Shown here one piece after another: positions 1 through 5,872 of a DNA stretch of 5,872 nucleotides. Position numbers and translations under genes: made by a program. The DNA is taken from contig JBDIAO010000143.1 in NCBI GenBank assembly GCA_039812375.1, forward strand, positions 1-5,872. Reading direction: 5' to 3'. The first letter of the stretch is position 1. Every line of letters starts with the position of its first letter. Source of the DNA: JAGOME01 sp039812375. GTDB lineage: Bacteria; Actinomycetota; Actinomycetes; Actinomycetales; Dermatophilaceae. Below the pieces are notes generated by a model. The model was given only the letters and a program-made list of their open reading frames with translations. It made no database searches and had not been told where the DNA came from.

Positions 1-1116
1 GGGCAGGGCCTGAGTGCCGAGTGGATGGCCTGGACGATCCGGCACACCTCGGGCTACATCTGCGCGCCGGTGACCGGTGAGATTGCCGACCGGCTGGACC
101 TGCCGCCGATGGTGCGCGACAACGCCGACCGGTTGCGGACGGCATACACGGTGTCGGTGGACGCGGCGCACGGGGTGAGCACCGGGATCAGCGCGGCAGA
201 CCGGGCCCACACGATCCGGCTCCTGGCCGACCCGGCGACGACGGCCGGCGATCTCGTCAGGCCTGGGCACGTGCTGCCCCTGAGGGCCCGAGACGGCGGC
301 GTGCTCGAGCGCGCTGGGCACACCGAGGCCGGGGTCGACCTGTGCCGGCTCGCCGGTCTGGCGCCAGTGGCGGCGATCGGCGAACTCGTTCACGACGACG
401 GCACGATGATGCGCCGTCCTGCCGTCCTCGAGCTCGGCGCACAGCATGCTCTGCCGGTGATCACCATCGCTGATCTGGCCGCATGGCGTGGTGTGCACGA
501 CCGGGTCGAGCGGGAGGCGAGCACGGCGCTGCCCACGGCATACGGAACGTTCTCCCTCCATGGCTTCCGGGACCGGAACACCGGCGCAGAGCACGTCGCT
601 CTGGTCAGCCCGAAGGGCCTCGGTGCCGGGGTGCCGCTGGTCCGGGTGCACTCGGAGTGCCTCACCGGCGACGCGTTCGGCTCGTTGCGCTGTGACTGCG
701 GGCCGCAGCTGGAGCGTTCGCTGGAGCGAGTCGCCGCCGAGGGCGGGGTCGTCGTGTACCTGCGCGGACACGAGGGGCGCGGGGTTGGGCTGCTCGCCAA
801 GCTCAAGGCGTATGCCGAGCAGGACCGTGGCGCCGACACCGTCGATGCCCAGCTCGCCCTCGGTCTGCCCGTCGACGCCCGGGAGTATGCCGCGGCCGCC
901 GCCATTCTGCGTGATCTCGGGGTGCTGCGAGTGCGGTTGTTGACGAACAACCCGAGAAAGGCGCAGGGCCTGCGGGACAGTGGCATCGACGTCGTCGCCG
1001 TCGAGCGCCTGGCCACCGCTCCGACACCGGACAACGACCGCTACCTGCGGACCAAACGGGACCGGATGGGTCACGACCTACCGATCGACACTGTGGACAA
1101 GGGAGCGAGTGCATGA
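1..1116 (+). CDS. ribBA: Bifunctional 3,4-dihydroxy-2-butanone 4-phosphate synthase / GTP cyclohydrolase II (5'-truncated by window)
   Basis: Cytosolic riboflavin enzyme. The N-terminal domain converts ribulose 5-phosphate to 3,4-dihydroxy-2-butanone 4-phosphate plus formate; the C-terminal domain opens GTP to a diaminopyrimidine, formate and pyrophosphate. The frame is open from base 1, and the ATG at 25 lies inside the conserved RHTSGYIC segment, so it is not the start; about 60 N-terminal residues, including the acidic metal-binding motif, lie outside the window. Numbering from that ATG, the RibB part (to about 155) has TAYTVSVD, TGISAADRA, RPGH, His99 in AGHTEA and Glu120 in the GELVHDDG segment, matching the E. 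coli RibB catalytic His and Glu. The RibA part (about 170-352) has zinc cysteines C212, C223 and C225, RGHEGRGVGL, Tyr263, D284/R286 and LLTNNP. Both active sites look intact. The last codons overlap the ribH start as ATGA, implying translational coupling. Confidence 0.96.
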   Translation, partial: GQGLSAEWMAWTIRHTSGYICAPVTGEIADRLDLPPMVRDNADRLRTAYTVSVDAAHGVSTGISAADRAHTIRLLADPATTAGDLVRPGHVLPLRARDGGVLERAGHTEAGVDLCRLAGLAPVAAIGELVHDDGTMMRRPAVLELGAQHALPVITIADLAAWRGVHDRVEREASTALPTAYGTFSLHGFRDRNTGAEHVALVSPKGLGAGVPLVRVHSECLTGDAFGSLRCDCGPQLERSLERVAAEGGVVVYLRGHEGRGVGLLAKLKAYAEQDRGADTVDAQLALGLPVDAREYAAAAAILRDLGVLRVRLLTNNPRKAQGLRDSGIDVVAVERLATAPTPDNDRYLRTKRDRMGHDLPIDTVDKGASA

Positions 1117-1601
1117 GTGGGCAGGGAGCGCCGGACCTTTCCGTCGACGGCTCCGGTCTGCGGGTGGCCGTCGTTGCCGCATCGTGGCACGCGACTGTCA
1201 TGGACGGGCTGCTCGCCGGCGCGCAGCGTGGTCTGCAGGAGTGCGGGGTCCACACGTGGCGCACGGTGCGGGTGCCCGGAACGTTCGAGCTGGCGGTGGC
1301 TGCGGCCCGCCTGGCGCCGCACTGTGACGCGGTCGTCGCGCTCGGGGTCGTCATCCGGGGTGGTACGCCGCACTTCGAGTACGTCTGCTCGGCGGCGACC
1401 ATCGGGCTCACCCAGGTGAGCATCTCGACGGGGGTGCCGGTCGGCTTCGGGGTGCTCACCTGCGACACCGAGGAGCAGGCCCTCGACCGGGCTGGGTTGC
1501 CCGGGTCGAGCGAGGACAAGGGACGCGAGGCCGCTACGGCAGCCGTGGCGACCGTGCTCGCCCTGCGGGGATGGGAGCAGCGAAGCACTCCCGAGGTGTG
1601 A
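1113..1601 (+). CDS. ribH: 6,7-dimethyl-8-ribityllumazine synthase
   Basis: Condenses 5-amino-6-ribitylamino-uracil with 3,4-dihydroxy-2-butanone 4-phosphate (made by the upstream RibBA) to lumazine, the penultimate riboflavin step; the family forms pentamers or icosahedral 60-mers in the cytosol. The 162-residue length is normal for the family. Visible family signatures are VVAASWH (residues 20-26, ribityl-chain pocket), RVPGTFEL (53-60), ALGVVIRGGTPHFEYV (76-91) with His87 at the catalytic histidine position, GFGVLT (111-116, where the family has NGVLT or FGVLT), and EEQALDRAG...EDKG (120-137) with phosphate-contacting Arg126 and Lys136. The ATG overlaps the ribBA stop by four bases, and AAGGGAG at 1099-1105 is a well-placed ribosome binding site. 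Only the C-terminal tail after residue 154 is unremarkable, variable sequence. Confidence 0.96.
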   Translation: MSGQGAPDLSVDGSGLRVAVVAASWHATVMDGLLAGAQRGLQECGVHTWRTVRVPGTFELAVAAARLAPHCDAVVALGVVIRGGTPHFEYVCSAATIGLTQVSISTGVPVGFGVLTCDTEEQALDRAGLPGSSEDKGREAATAAVATVLALRGWEQRSTPEV

Positions 1602-1664
1602 TGCAGGGCACAATGGCCACGTCGGAGAGGACATCCGTGACTGCGACGAGAGGCCGGCTCAGCC

Positions 1665-2465
1665 ATGCACCTGACCCCCACGGAGCGGGATCGACTGCTG
1701 CTCTTCTCGGCAGCTGAGCTGGCCCGCTCGAGGCGTGCGCGAGGGCTGCTACTCAACGTCCCGGAGGCGATCGCGATCATCGCGGACACCGTCGCCGAGG
1801 CCGCTCGTGACGGGCAGGTCCTCGCTGATGCCGTCGCCGCAGGTCGTGCCGTGCTCGGCCGGCACGAGGTGCTGCCCGGTGTGGCTGCCGTCGTGCAACG
1901 CGTCGAGGTCGAAGCCGTCTTCGCCGACGGGACCCGCTTGGGCGTGGTCACCGAACCCTTCGGCCCCCCCGACGTCACCGAGGATGGCTATCAGCCCGGA
2001 GCGGTGCTTCCCGCACACCCAGGACCCTCCGAATCCTCCGCATCTGCGGGGCCTGCACCCGTCGATCCCGTCGCACCCGCCGCACGAGCGGATCTCGCTG
2101 GTGCGGCCCGATCGGGCGACCTCCGCCACGTGAGCGTGGTCAACGAGTCGCCCATCCCGATCAGCGTCAGCTCCCACTTCCACTTCTTCGAGGTCAACCC
2201 GCGGCTGCGTTTCGACCGCAGTGCCGCGTGGGGGACCCGGCTGGCGATCCCGGCCGGAACCGTCCAGCGGTTCGAGCCGGGCCACGCCACCGCCGTGGCG
2301 TTGACCCCCATCGGCGGAGCCAGAGTCGTCATCGGCTTCGCCGGACTTGTCGACGGCCCGCTCGACGCGCCCGGCGCCAAGGAAGCGGCCCTGGACCGGG
2401 CCCGCTCGTGTGGCTACCTGGATGCCCCGGATGGCCACCTGGACACGGGGGTGGTGGACCAGTGA
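1665..2465 (+). CDS. ureAB: Urease subunit gamma/beta fusion
   Basis: Structural, non-catalytic part of urease that packs around UreC. Residues 1-98 are a UreA/gamma domain: MHLTPTERDRLLLF start, ARGLLLNVPEAIAII, HEVLPGV and VEVEAVFADGTRLGVVTEP all match the family. Residues 154-230 are a UreB/beta domain with NESPIPISVSSHFHFFEVNP, FDR, IPAGTVQRFEPG and a GFAGLVDGPL end. Gamma-beta fusions are known in some actinobacteria. The join is odd: a PGAVLP hexapeptide at 111-116 resembles the PGE start of free-standing UreB, but it is followed by about 35 residues rich in Pro, Ala and Ser before the first clear beta-strand. A tail of some 35 residues follows the UreB core. The ATG at 1665 is chosen because it gives the canonical UreA N-terminus. 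Its only nearby Shine-Dalgarno-like stretch is GAGAGG at 1648-1653, with an 11-base gap. The stop overlaps the ureC GTG. Confidence 0.93.
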   Translation: MHLTPTERDRLLLFSAAELARSRRARGLLLNVPEAIAIIADTVAEAARDGQVLADAVAAGRAVLGRHEVLPGVAAVVQRVEVEAVFADGTRLGVVTEPFGPPDVTEDGYQPGAVLPAHPGPSESSASAGPAPVDPVAPAARADLAGAARSGDLRHVSVVNESPIPISVSSHFHFFEVNPRLRFDRSAAWGTRLAIPAGTVQRFEPGHATAVALTPIGGARVVIGFAGLVDGPLDAPGAKEAALDRARSCGYLDAPDGHLDTGVVDQ

Positions 2466-4117
2466 GCACGGCATACGGACCGACGACGGGGGATCGGGTC
2501 GTGCTTGGCGACAGCGGCCTCGTCGTCCAGGTCGAGCATGACTCCCAGCTGCCCGGGGAGGAGTTCCTCGCCGGGTTCGCCAAGACCGCCCGGGACGGCA
2601 TGCACCTGCGGGCCGCCACCATCGCGCAGACCTGCGACCTCGTCGTCTCCAACGTGCTCGTCCTCGACCCGGTCCTTGGGGTGCGCAAAACCTCGATCGG
2701 GATCCGCCAGGGTCGGATCGTCGCGACCGGTCGGGCCGGTAACCCGGACACCCTCGACGGGGTCGAGGTCGTCGTCGGCACTGGGACGGCGATCGTCAGC
2801 GGGGAGGGCCTGATCGCCACCCCAGGGGCGATCGACACTCATGTGCACCTGCTCTCGCCGCGGATCATGGAGGCGTCCCTGGCCTCGGGAGTGACGACAA
2901 TCCTCGGCCAGGAGTTCGGTCCGGTATGGGGTGTGGGCGTTAACTCCCCATGGGCGTTGCGGACCGCATTTGCTGCGTTCGATGCGTGGCCGGTCAACAT
3001 CGGCTTCCTCGGTCGGGGGTCCTCCTCCCGGCCCGGTCCTCTCGTCGAAGCCCTCGTCGAGGGCGGCGCCTGCGGGTTCAAGGTGCACGAGGACATGGGT
3101 GCCCATGCCCGCGCTCTCGACACCGCGCTGTCCGTGGCGCAGGAGCACGACGTCCAGGTGGCAGTGCACACCGACGGGCTCAACGAGAGCCTCTTCGTCC
3201 AGGACACCATCGCCGTCCTCGACGGGCGCACCGTGCACGCCTTCCACGTCGAGGGGTGCGGTGGCGGGCACGCGCCGGATGTGCTCTCGCTCGCAGGGGT
3301 GCCACACGTCATCGGCTCGTCGACGAACCCGACCCTGCCCTTCGGTAGGGACGCCGTGGCCGAGCACTTCGACCTGATCATGGGAGCGCACGGGCTCAAC
3401 CCCGACGTCCCCACCGACCGGACCATCACCAGGGACCGGATCCGGGCTTCGACGATGGGTGCGGAGAACGTGCTGCACGACCTCGGGGTCATCCCGATCA
3501 CCTCCTCCGATGCCCAGGGGATGGGCCGGGCCGGTGAGACCGTCCGCCGCACCTTCGCCTTGGCCGGGGTGATGAAACGGGTCCGGGGTGCCGAACATCC
3601 GGTACATGACAACGACCGGGTCCTGCGCTATCTCGCCAAGCTCACCCTCAACCCGGCCATCGCGCACGGTATGGCGCACGAGGTCGGCACGCTCGAGGTC
3701 GGGAAGCTCGCCGACATCGTCCTGTGGCACCCGGCACGCTTCGGCGCCAAACCTCAGCTCGTCCTCAAGGCCGGCTTCCCGGCGTGGGGGGTCACCGGGG
3801 ACCCGAATGCTGCCGTCGACCGGGCGGAGCCGCTGGTCCTCGGGCCGCTGTTCGGCGGGCACGGCGCCGCCCCCGCCGAGCTTGCCGTCGCCTTCGTCAG
3901 CGGCTCGGCCCGCGATGCCGGCCAGGACCGTCTGCCCACCCTGCGGCGGCGGGTCGCGGTGCGGCATACCAGGGGGATCGGCCTGGCTGACATGGACCGG
4001 AACCGGCCGAACGCCCAGGTGGTCGTGACCCCGGAGGGGTACGTCACCCTGGACGGGGAGCACATCTGGTGTGAGCCGGCCCAGTCCGTCCCGCTGTCCC
4101 GGCTGTACTTCCTGTGA
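2462..4117 (+). CDS. ureC: Urease subunit alpha, divergent active-site pocket
   Basis: Nickel amidohydrolase subunit; classical members hydrolyse urea to ammonia and carbamate. The GTG at 2462 (GTGA overlap with the ureAB stop, G-rich stretch 2447-2457 upstream) gives a 551-residue protein beginning STAYGPTTGDR like other UreC; the open frame further upstream to 2228 lies inside ureAB and is not urease-like. Nickel ligands are all present: H127 and H129 (DTHVH), carbamylated K207 and H209 (KVHED), H236 (AVHTD), H262 (FHVEG) and D350 (TSSDAQ). R326, H310 and GGGHAPD are also kept. Differences from my memory of Klebsiella UreC: flap Cys319 is A309, the residue after flap His320 is G311 instead of His, and the conserved GTxATTxTPG loop is replaced by a shorter GVGVNSP (residues 157-163). 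The protein is also somewhat shorter than the usual ~570. Family assignment is certain; urea as the physiological substrate is not. Confidence 0.92.
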   Translation: MSTAYGPTTGDRVVLGDSGLVVQVEHDSQLPGEEFLAGFAKTARDGMHLRAATIAQTCDLVVSNVLVLDPVLGVRKTSIGIRQGRIVATGRAGNPDTLDGVEVVVGTGTAIVSGEGLIATPGAIDTHVHLLSPRIMEASLASGVTTILGQEFGPVWGVGVNSPWALRTAFAAFDAWPVNIGFLGRGSSSRPGPLVEALVEGGACGFKVHEDMGAHARALDTALSVAQEHDVQVAVHTDGLNESLFVQDTIAVLDGRTVHAFHVEGCGGGHAPDVLSLAGVPHVIGSSTNPTLPFGRDAVAEHFDLIMGAHGLNPDVPTDRTITRDRIRASTMGAENVLHDLGVIPITSSDAQGMGRAGETVRRTFALAGVMKRVRGAEHPVHDNDRVLRYLAKLTLNPAIAHGMAHEVGTLEVGKLADIVLWHPARFGAKPQLVLKAGFPAWGVTGDPNAAVDRAEPLVLGPLFGGHGAAPAELAVAFVSGSARDAGQDRLPTLRRRVAVRHTRGIGLADMDRNRPNAQVVVTPEGYVTLDGEHIWCEPAQSVPLSRLYFL

Positions 4118-4156
4118 GCTCGCTCCGTTCCCGTGAGCCACGCCCGCCGACACCAC

Positions 4157-4164
4157 GGAGGTGA
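4157..4164 (+). promoter_or_regulatory. Strong ribosome binding site for the amidohydrolase gene
   Basis: GGAGGTGA is close to a perfect anti-16S match and sits 6 bases before the ATG at 4171. It fixes that start and is the best Shine-Dalgarno sequence in the window. The downstream gene can therefore initiate independently of ureC, despite being only 53 bases after its stop. No promoter or terminator is recognisable in that 53-base gap. Confidence 0.8.
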
Positions 4165-4170
4165 CCCGAG

Positions 4171-5808
4171 ATGACCGATCCCGCCGACCTGGTCGTGACC
4201 GGCGCCGCGGTCTGGACCGCAGATCCCGCGAACCCTTGGTCTGATGCCGTGGCCACCCGCGGCGACCGGATCATCGCCCTCGGCGCGGAGCAGGTGCGCG
4301 AGCTGACCGGCCGGCGCACCCGGGTGCTGCACGTGCCAGGCGGCCTGGTCGGCCCGGGCTTCCAGGACGCGCACATCCATCCCCCGGTTGCTGGCCGCAA
4401 CCGTCTGCACGTCTGGCTCAACGACCTCGCCGGCAAGCAGGCCTACGTCGCGAACATTGCCCGGTATGCCGCGGACCACCCGGACGAGTCGTGGATCATC
4501 GGCGGGGGCTGGGCTATGGAGTACTTCCCCGGGGGAACCCCCCGTAAAGAGGATCTCGACGCCGTCGTCCCCGACCGGCCGGTGTTCCTGATGAACCGGG
4601 ACGTCCACGGCGCCTGGGTCAACTCCAGGGCCCTCGAGGTCGCCGGCATCGACGCCGATACCCCGGATCCTGCCGACGGGCGCATCGAGCGCGACCCGGT
4701 GACCGGGGAACCTACCGGGACGCTGCACGAGGGGGCGGCCTACAGCTACCAGGACCGTTTCCTGCCCGCCCCGACCCGGGCCGACTGGGAGGCGGCGATC
4801 CTCGAGGCCCAGTCCTTCCTGCATGCCCTGGGGATCACCAGCTGGCAGGACGCCTGGGTCACCCCGGCGACCCTCGCGGCATACCGTTCGCTGGCGCAGT
4901 CCGGACGGCTGAGTGCCCGGGTGGTCGGAGCGCTGTGGTGGGACCGGCACCGCGGGCTCGATCAGCTCTCGGACTTCCTCACCCAGCGGGAGTCCGGCGC
5001 GGCGCCCGGTTTCCATCCCACGACGGTGAAGATCATGACCGACGGGGTGCCGGAGAACCAGACCGCGGCCCTGCTCGAGCCGTACTGCGACGGGTGCGGT
5101 GGGCACACCGACAACATCGGGCTGAGCTACGTCGACCACGACCTGTTGTGCGCGGCGGTGACCCAGCTCGATGCTCACGGGTTCCAGGTGCACATGCACG
5201 CCATCGGTGACCGTGCCGTACGCAACGCCCTGGACGCCATCGAAGCCGCCCGCGCTGCGAACGGCCCCAACGACCTGCGGCACCACATCGCGCACGTCCA
5301 GATCGTGTGGCCGCAGGACGTGACCCGGTTCGCCGGCCTCGGCGTCGTCGCGAACTGCCAGCCCTACTGGGCCCAGATGGAGCCGCAGATGGAGGAGCTC
5401 ACCGTGCCCTTCCTCGGCCGGGACCGCGCGCAGCGGCAGTACCCGTTCGGGGACTTCCTGCGTGCCGGGGTCACTCTGGCGATGGGCAGCGACTGGTCGG
5501 TGACGACGGCCAACCCACTGGAGGAGATCGAGGTGGCGGTGACCCGAGTCGACCCGGAAGCACGTGACCAGGCGCCATTCCTGCCCGAGCAGGCGATCCC
5601 CCTCGACGTCGCCTGGCGCGCCTTCACCGCGGGCAGTGCCCACGTCAACCACGACGACGACGGTGGGGTCCTGGGGGTCGGCAAGCGGGCGGACCTGGCC
5701 CTACTCGACCGAAACCCGTTCAGCGCGGGGTCCGGGCCGATCGGGGACGCCCAGGTGGTGCACACCATCGCCTCCGGGCGGGTGGTCTTCAGCCGCGCCG
5801 AAGGGTAG
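4171..5808 (+). CDS. YtcJ-like metal-dependent amidohydrolase (Amidohydro_3 family)
   Basis: A 545-residue metal-dependent hydrolase of the amidohydrolase superfamily, in the YtcJ / N-substituted formamide deformylase-like group; the exact substrate cannot be read from sequence. The N-terminal composite beta domain starts DLVVTGAAVWTAD, and the TIM-barrel metal motifs follow in order: H68 and H70 (DAHIHP), K287 (VKIMTDG, candidate bridging lysine), H343 (HMHAIGDRA), H375 (HIAHVQ) and D441 (GSDW). Typical C-terminal features are FTAGSAHVNH and GVGKRADLALLDRNPF. No signal peptide or membrane segment is seen, so it is probably cytosolic. It lies 53 bases after ureC on the same strand, so a shared transcript is likely. 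Known relatives deformylate N-substituted formamides or hydrolyse other amides; a role feeding an amide or ureide to the urease-like complex is inference only. Length and motif order are normal, with no sign of decay. Confidence 0.88.
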   Translation: MTDPADLVVTGAAVWTADPANPWSDAVATRGDRIIALGAEQVRELTGRRTRVLHVPGGLVGPGFQDAHIHPPVAGRNRLHVWLNDLAGKQAYVANIARYAADHPDESWIIGGGWAMEYFPGGTPRKEDLDAVVPDRPVFLMNRDVHGAWVNSRALEVAGIDADTPDPADGRIERDPVTGEPTGTLHEGAAYSYQDRFLPAPTRADWEAAILEAQSFLHALGITSWQDAWVTPATLAAYRSLAQSGRLSARVVGALWWDRHRGLDQLSDFLTQRESGAAPGFHPTTVKIMTDGVPENQTAALLEPYCDGCGGHTDNIGLSYVDHDLLCAAVTQLDAHGFQVHMHAIGDRAVRNALDAIEAARAANGPNDLRHHIAHVQIVWPQDVTRFAGLGVVANCQPYWAQMEPQMEELTVPFLGRDRAQRQYPFGDFLRAGVTLAMGSDWSVTTANPLEEIEVAVTRVDPEARDQAPFLPEQAIPLDVAWRAFTAGSAHVNHDDDGGVLGVGKRADLALLDRNPFSAGSGPIGDAQVVHTIASGRVVFSRAEG

Positions 5809-5813
5809 TGGGC

Positions 5814-5872
5814 ATGTCGCCAGGTGTCGGCCCCGGTGTCGGACCCTCCTCACCCGGACCCTCCTCACCCGG
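5814..5872 (+). CDS. Possible start of a further gene, cut by window end
   Basis: An ATG five bases after the amidohydrolase stop opens a frame that remains open to the window edge, about 19 codons. AAGGG at 5801-5805, inside the end of the previous gene, would be a reasonable ribosome binding site with an 8-base gap. The encoded peptide, beginning MSPGVGPGVGP, is very rich in Gly, Pro and Ser because the DNA is repetitive, so it shows no family signature. It could be the disordered N-terminus of a coupled downstream protein or merely non-coding repeat DNA. I do not recognise it. Confidence 0.35.
   Translation, partial: MSPGVGPGVGPSSPGPSSP
5823..5872. repeat. Short direct tandem repeats at the right edge
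   Basis: Two imperfect 12-base units, GGTGTCGGCCCC (5823-5834) and GGTGTCGGACCC (5835-5846), differ at one base. They run into two exact 15-base units of GGACCCTCCTCACCC (5841-5855 and 5856-5870), and a GG at 5871-5872 would begin a third. Both unit lengths are multiples of three, so copy-number change would keep any reading frame open. The true extent is unknown because the window ends inside the array. Confidence 0.8.

Noticed and set aside
25..27. ATG at 25 as the true ribBA start
   Set aside because: It would remove the metal-binding N-terminal part of the DHBP synthase domain, and the frame is open and family-like back to base 1; the gene begins upstream of the window.
1602..1664. Promoter or terminator between ribH and ureAB
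   Set aside because: I could not find a convincing -35/-10 pair, nor a stem followed by T residues; nothing supportable beyond the Shine-Dalgarno-like stretches.
2228..2461. N-terminal extension of ureC from an ATG at 2228
   Set aside because: The 78 added residues are Arg/Pro/Gly-rich and lie entirely within the UreB-coding frame. The GTG at 2462 gives the canonical UreC N-terminus and a 4-base overlap.
2414..4156. Minus-strand open frame of 580 codons opposite ureC
   Set aside because: Shadow of ureC: composition is antisense-like, there is no recognisable domain, and the plus-strand frame has all urease catalytic motifs.
4525..4543. Overlapping G/C-run palindromes (TTCCCCGGGGGAA and GGGGGAACCCCCC) as a regulatory or terminator hairpin
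   Set aside because: They lie in the middle of the amidohydrolase coding region, with no T-run, and are explained by Pro/Gly codons in high-GC DNA.
3754..5652. Long minus-strand open frame of 632 codons opposite ureC and the amidohydrolase
   Set aside because: Long antisense frames are expected opposite high-GC genes. The translation is repetitive in Val/Gly/Arg/Pro/Asp with no family motif, while the plus strand carries clear enzyme motifs throughout.

Overview
The window is a high-GC stretch (roughly 70% G+C by eye) with dense, co-directional plus-strand genes, GTG as well as ATG starts, 4-base start/stop overlaps and strong G/C bias at third codon positions. Together with a fused urease gamma/beta subunit and an actinobacterial-style RibBA (RGHEGRGVGL loop), this points to an actinobacterium. 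A member of Micrococcales is my best guess, but that is an inference and no taxonomic marker gene is present.

Layout: (1) 1-1116, the 3' part of ribBA (DHBP synthase/GTP cyclohydrolase II), whose 5' end lies outside the window. (2) 1113-1601, ribH (lumazine synthase), overlapping ribBA by 4 bases. (3) 1602-1664, a 63-base gap with no recognisable promoter or terminator. (4) 1665-2465, ureAB, a urease gamma-beta fusion. (5) 2462-4117, ureC (urease alpha), with a GTG start overlapping the ureAB stop by 4 bases. (6) 4171-5808, a YtcJ-type metal-dependent amidohydrolase with a strong ribosome binding site. (7) 5814-5872, the possible beginning of another gene, with a repetitive Pro/Gly/Ser-rich start, cut by the window edge.

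RibBA and RibH are consecutive members of the riboflavin pathway: RibBA makes both precursor branches and RibH condenses them to lumazine. The second half is a putative amide/urea hydrolysis module, with a complete set of urease structural subunits followed by an exo-acting amidohydrolase. No urease maturation gene (ureD/E/F/G), nickel transporter or urea transporter is visible here.

The most interesting point is that UreC keeps every nickel ligand and the carbamylated lysine but departs from classical urease around the substrate pocket. The flap cysteine is alanine, the residue after the flap histidine is glycine, and the conserved GTxATT-type loop is shortened and rewritten. With the neighbouring amidohydrolase, this suggests a divergent urease-like enzyme whose true substrate may not be, or may not only be, free urea. 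That is a hypothesis from sequence only.
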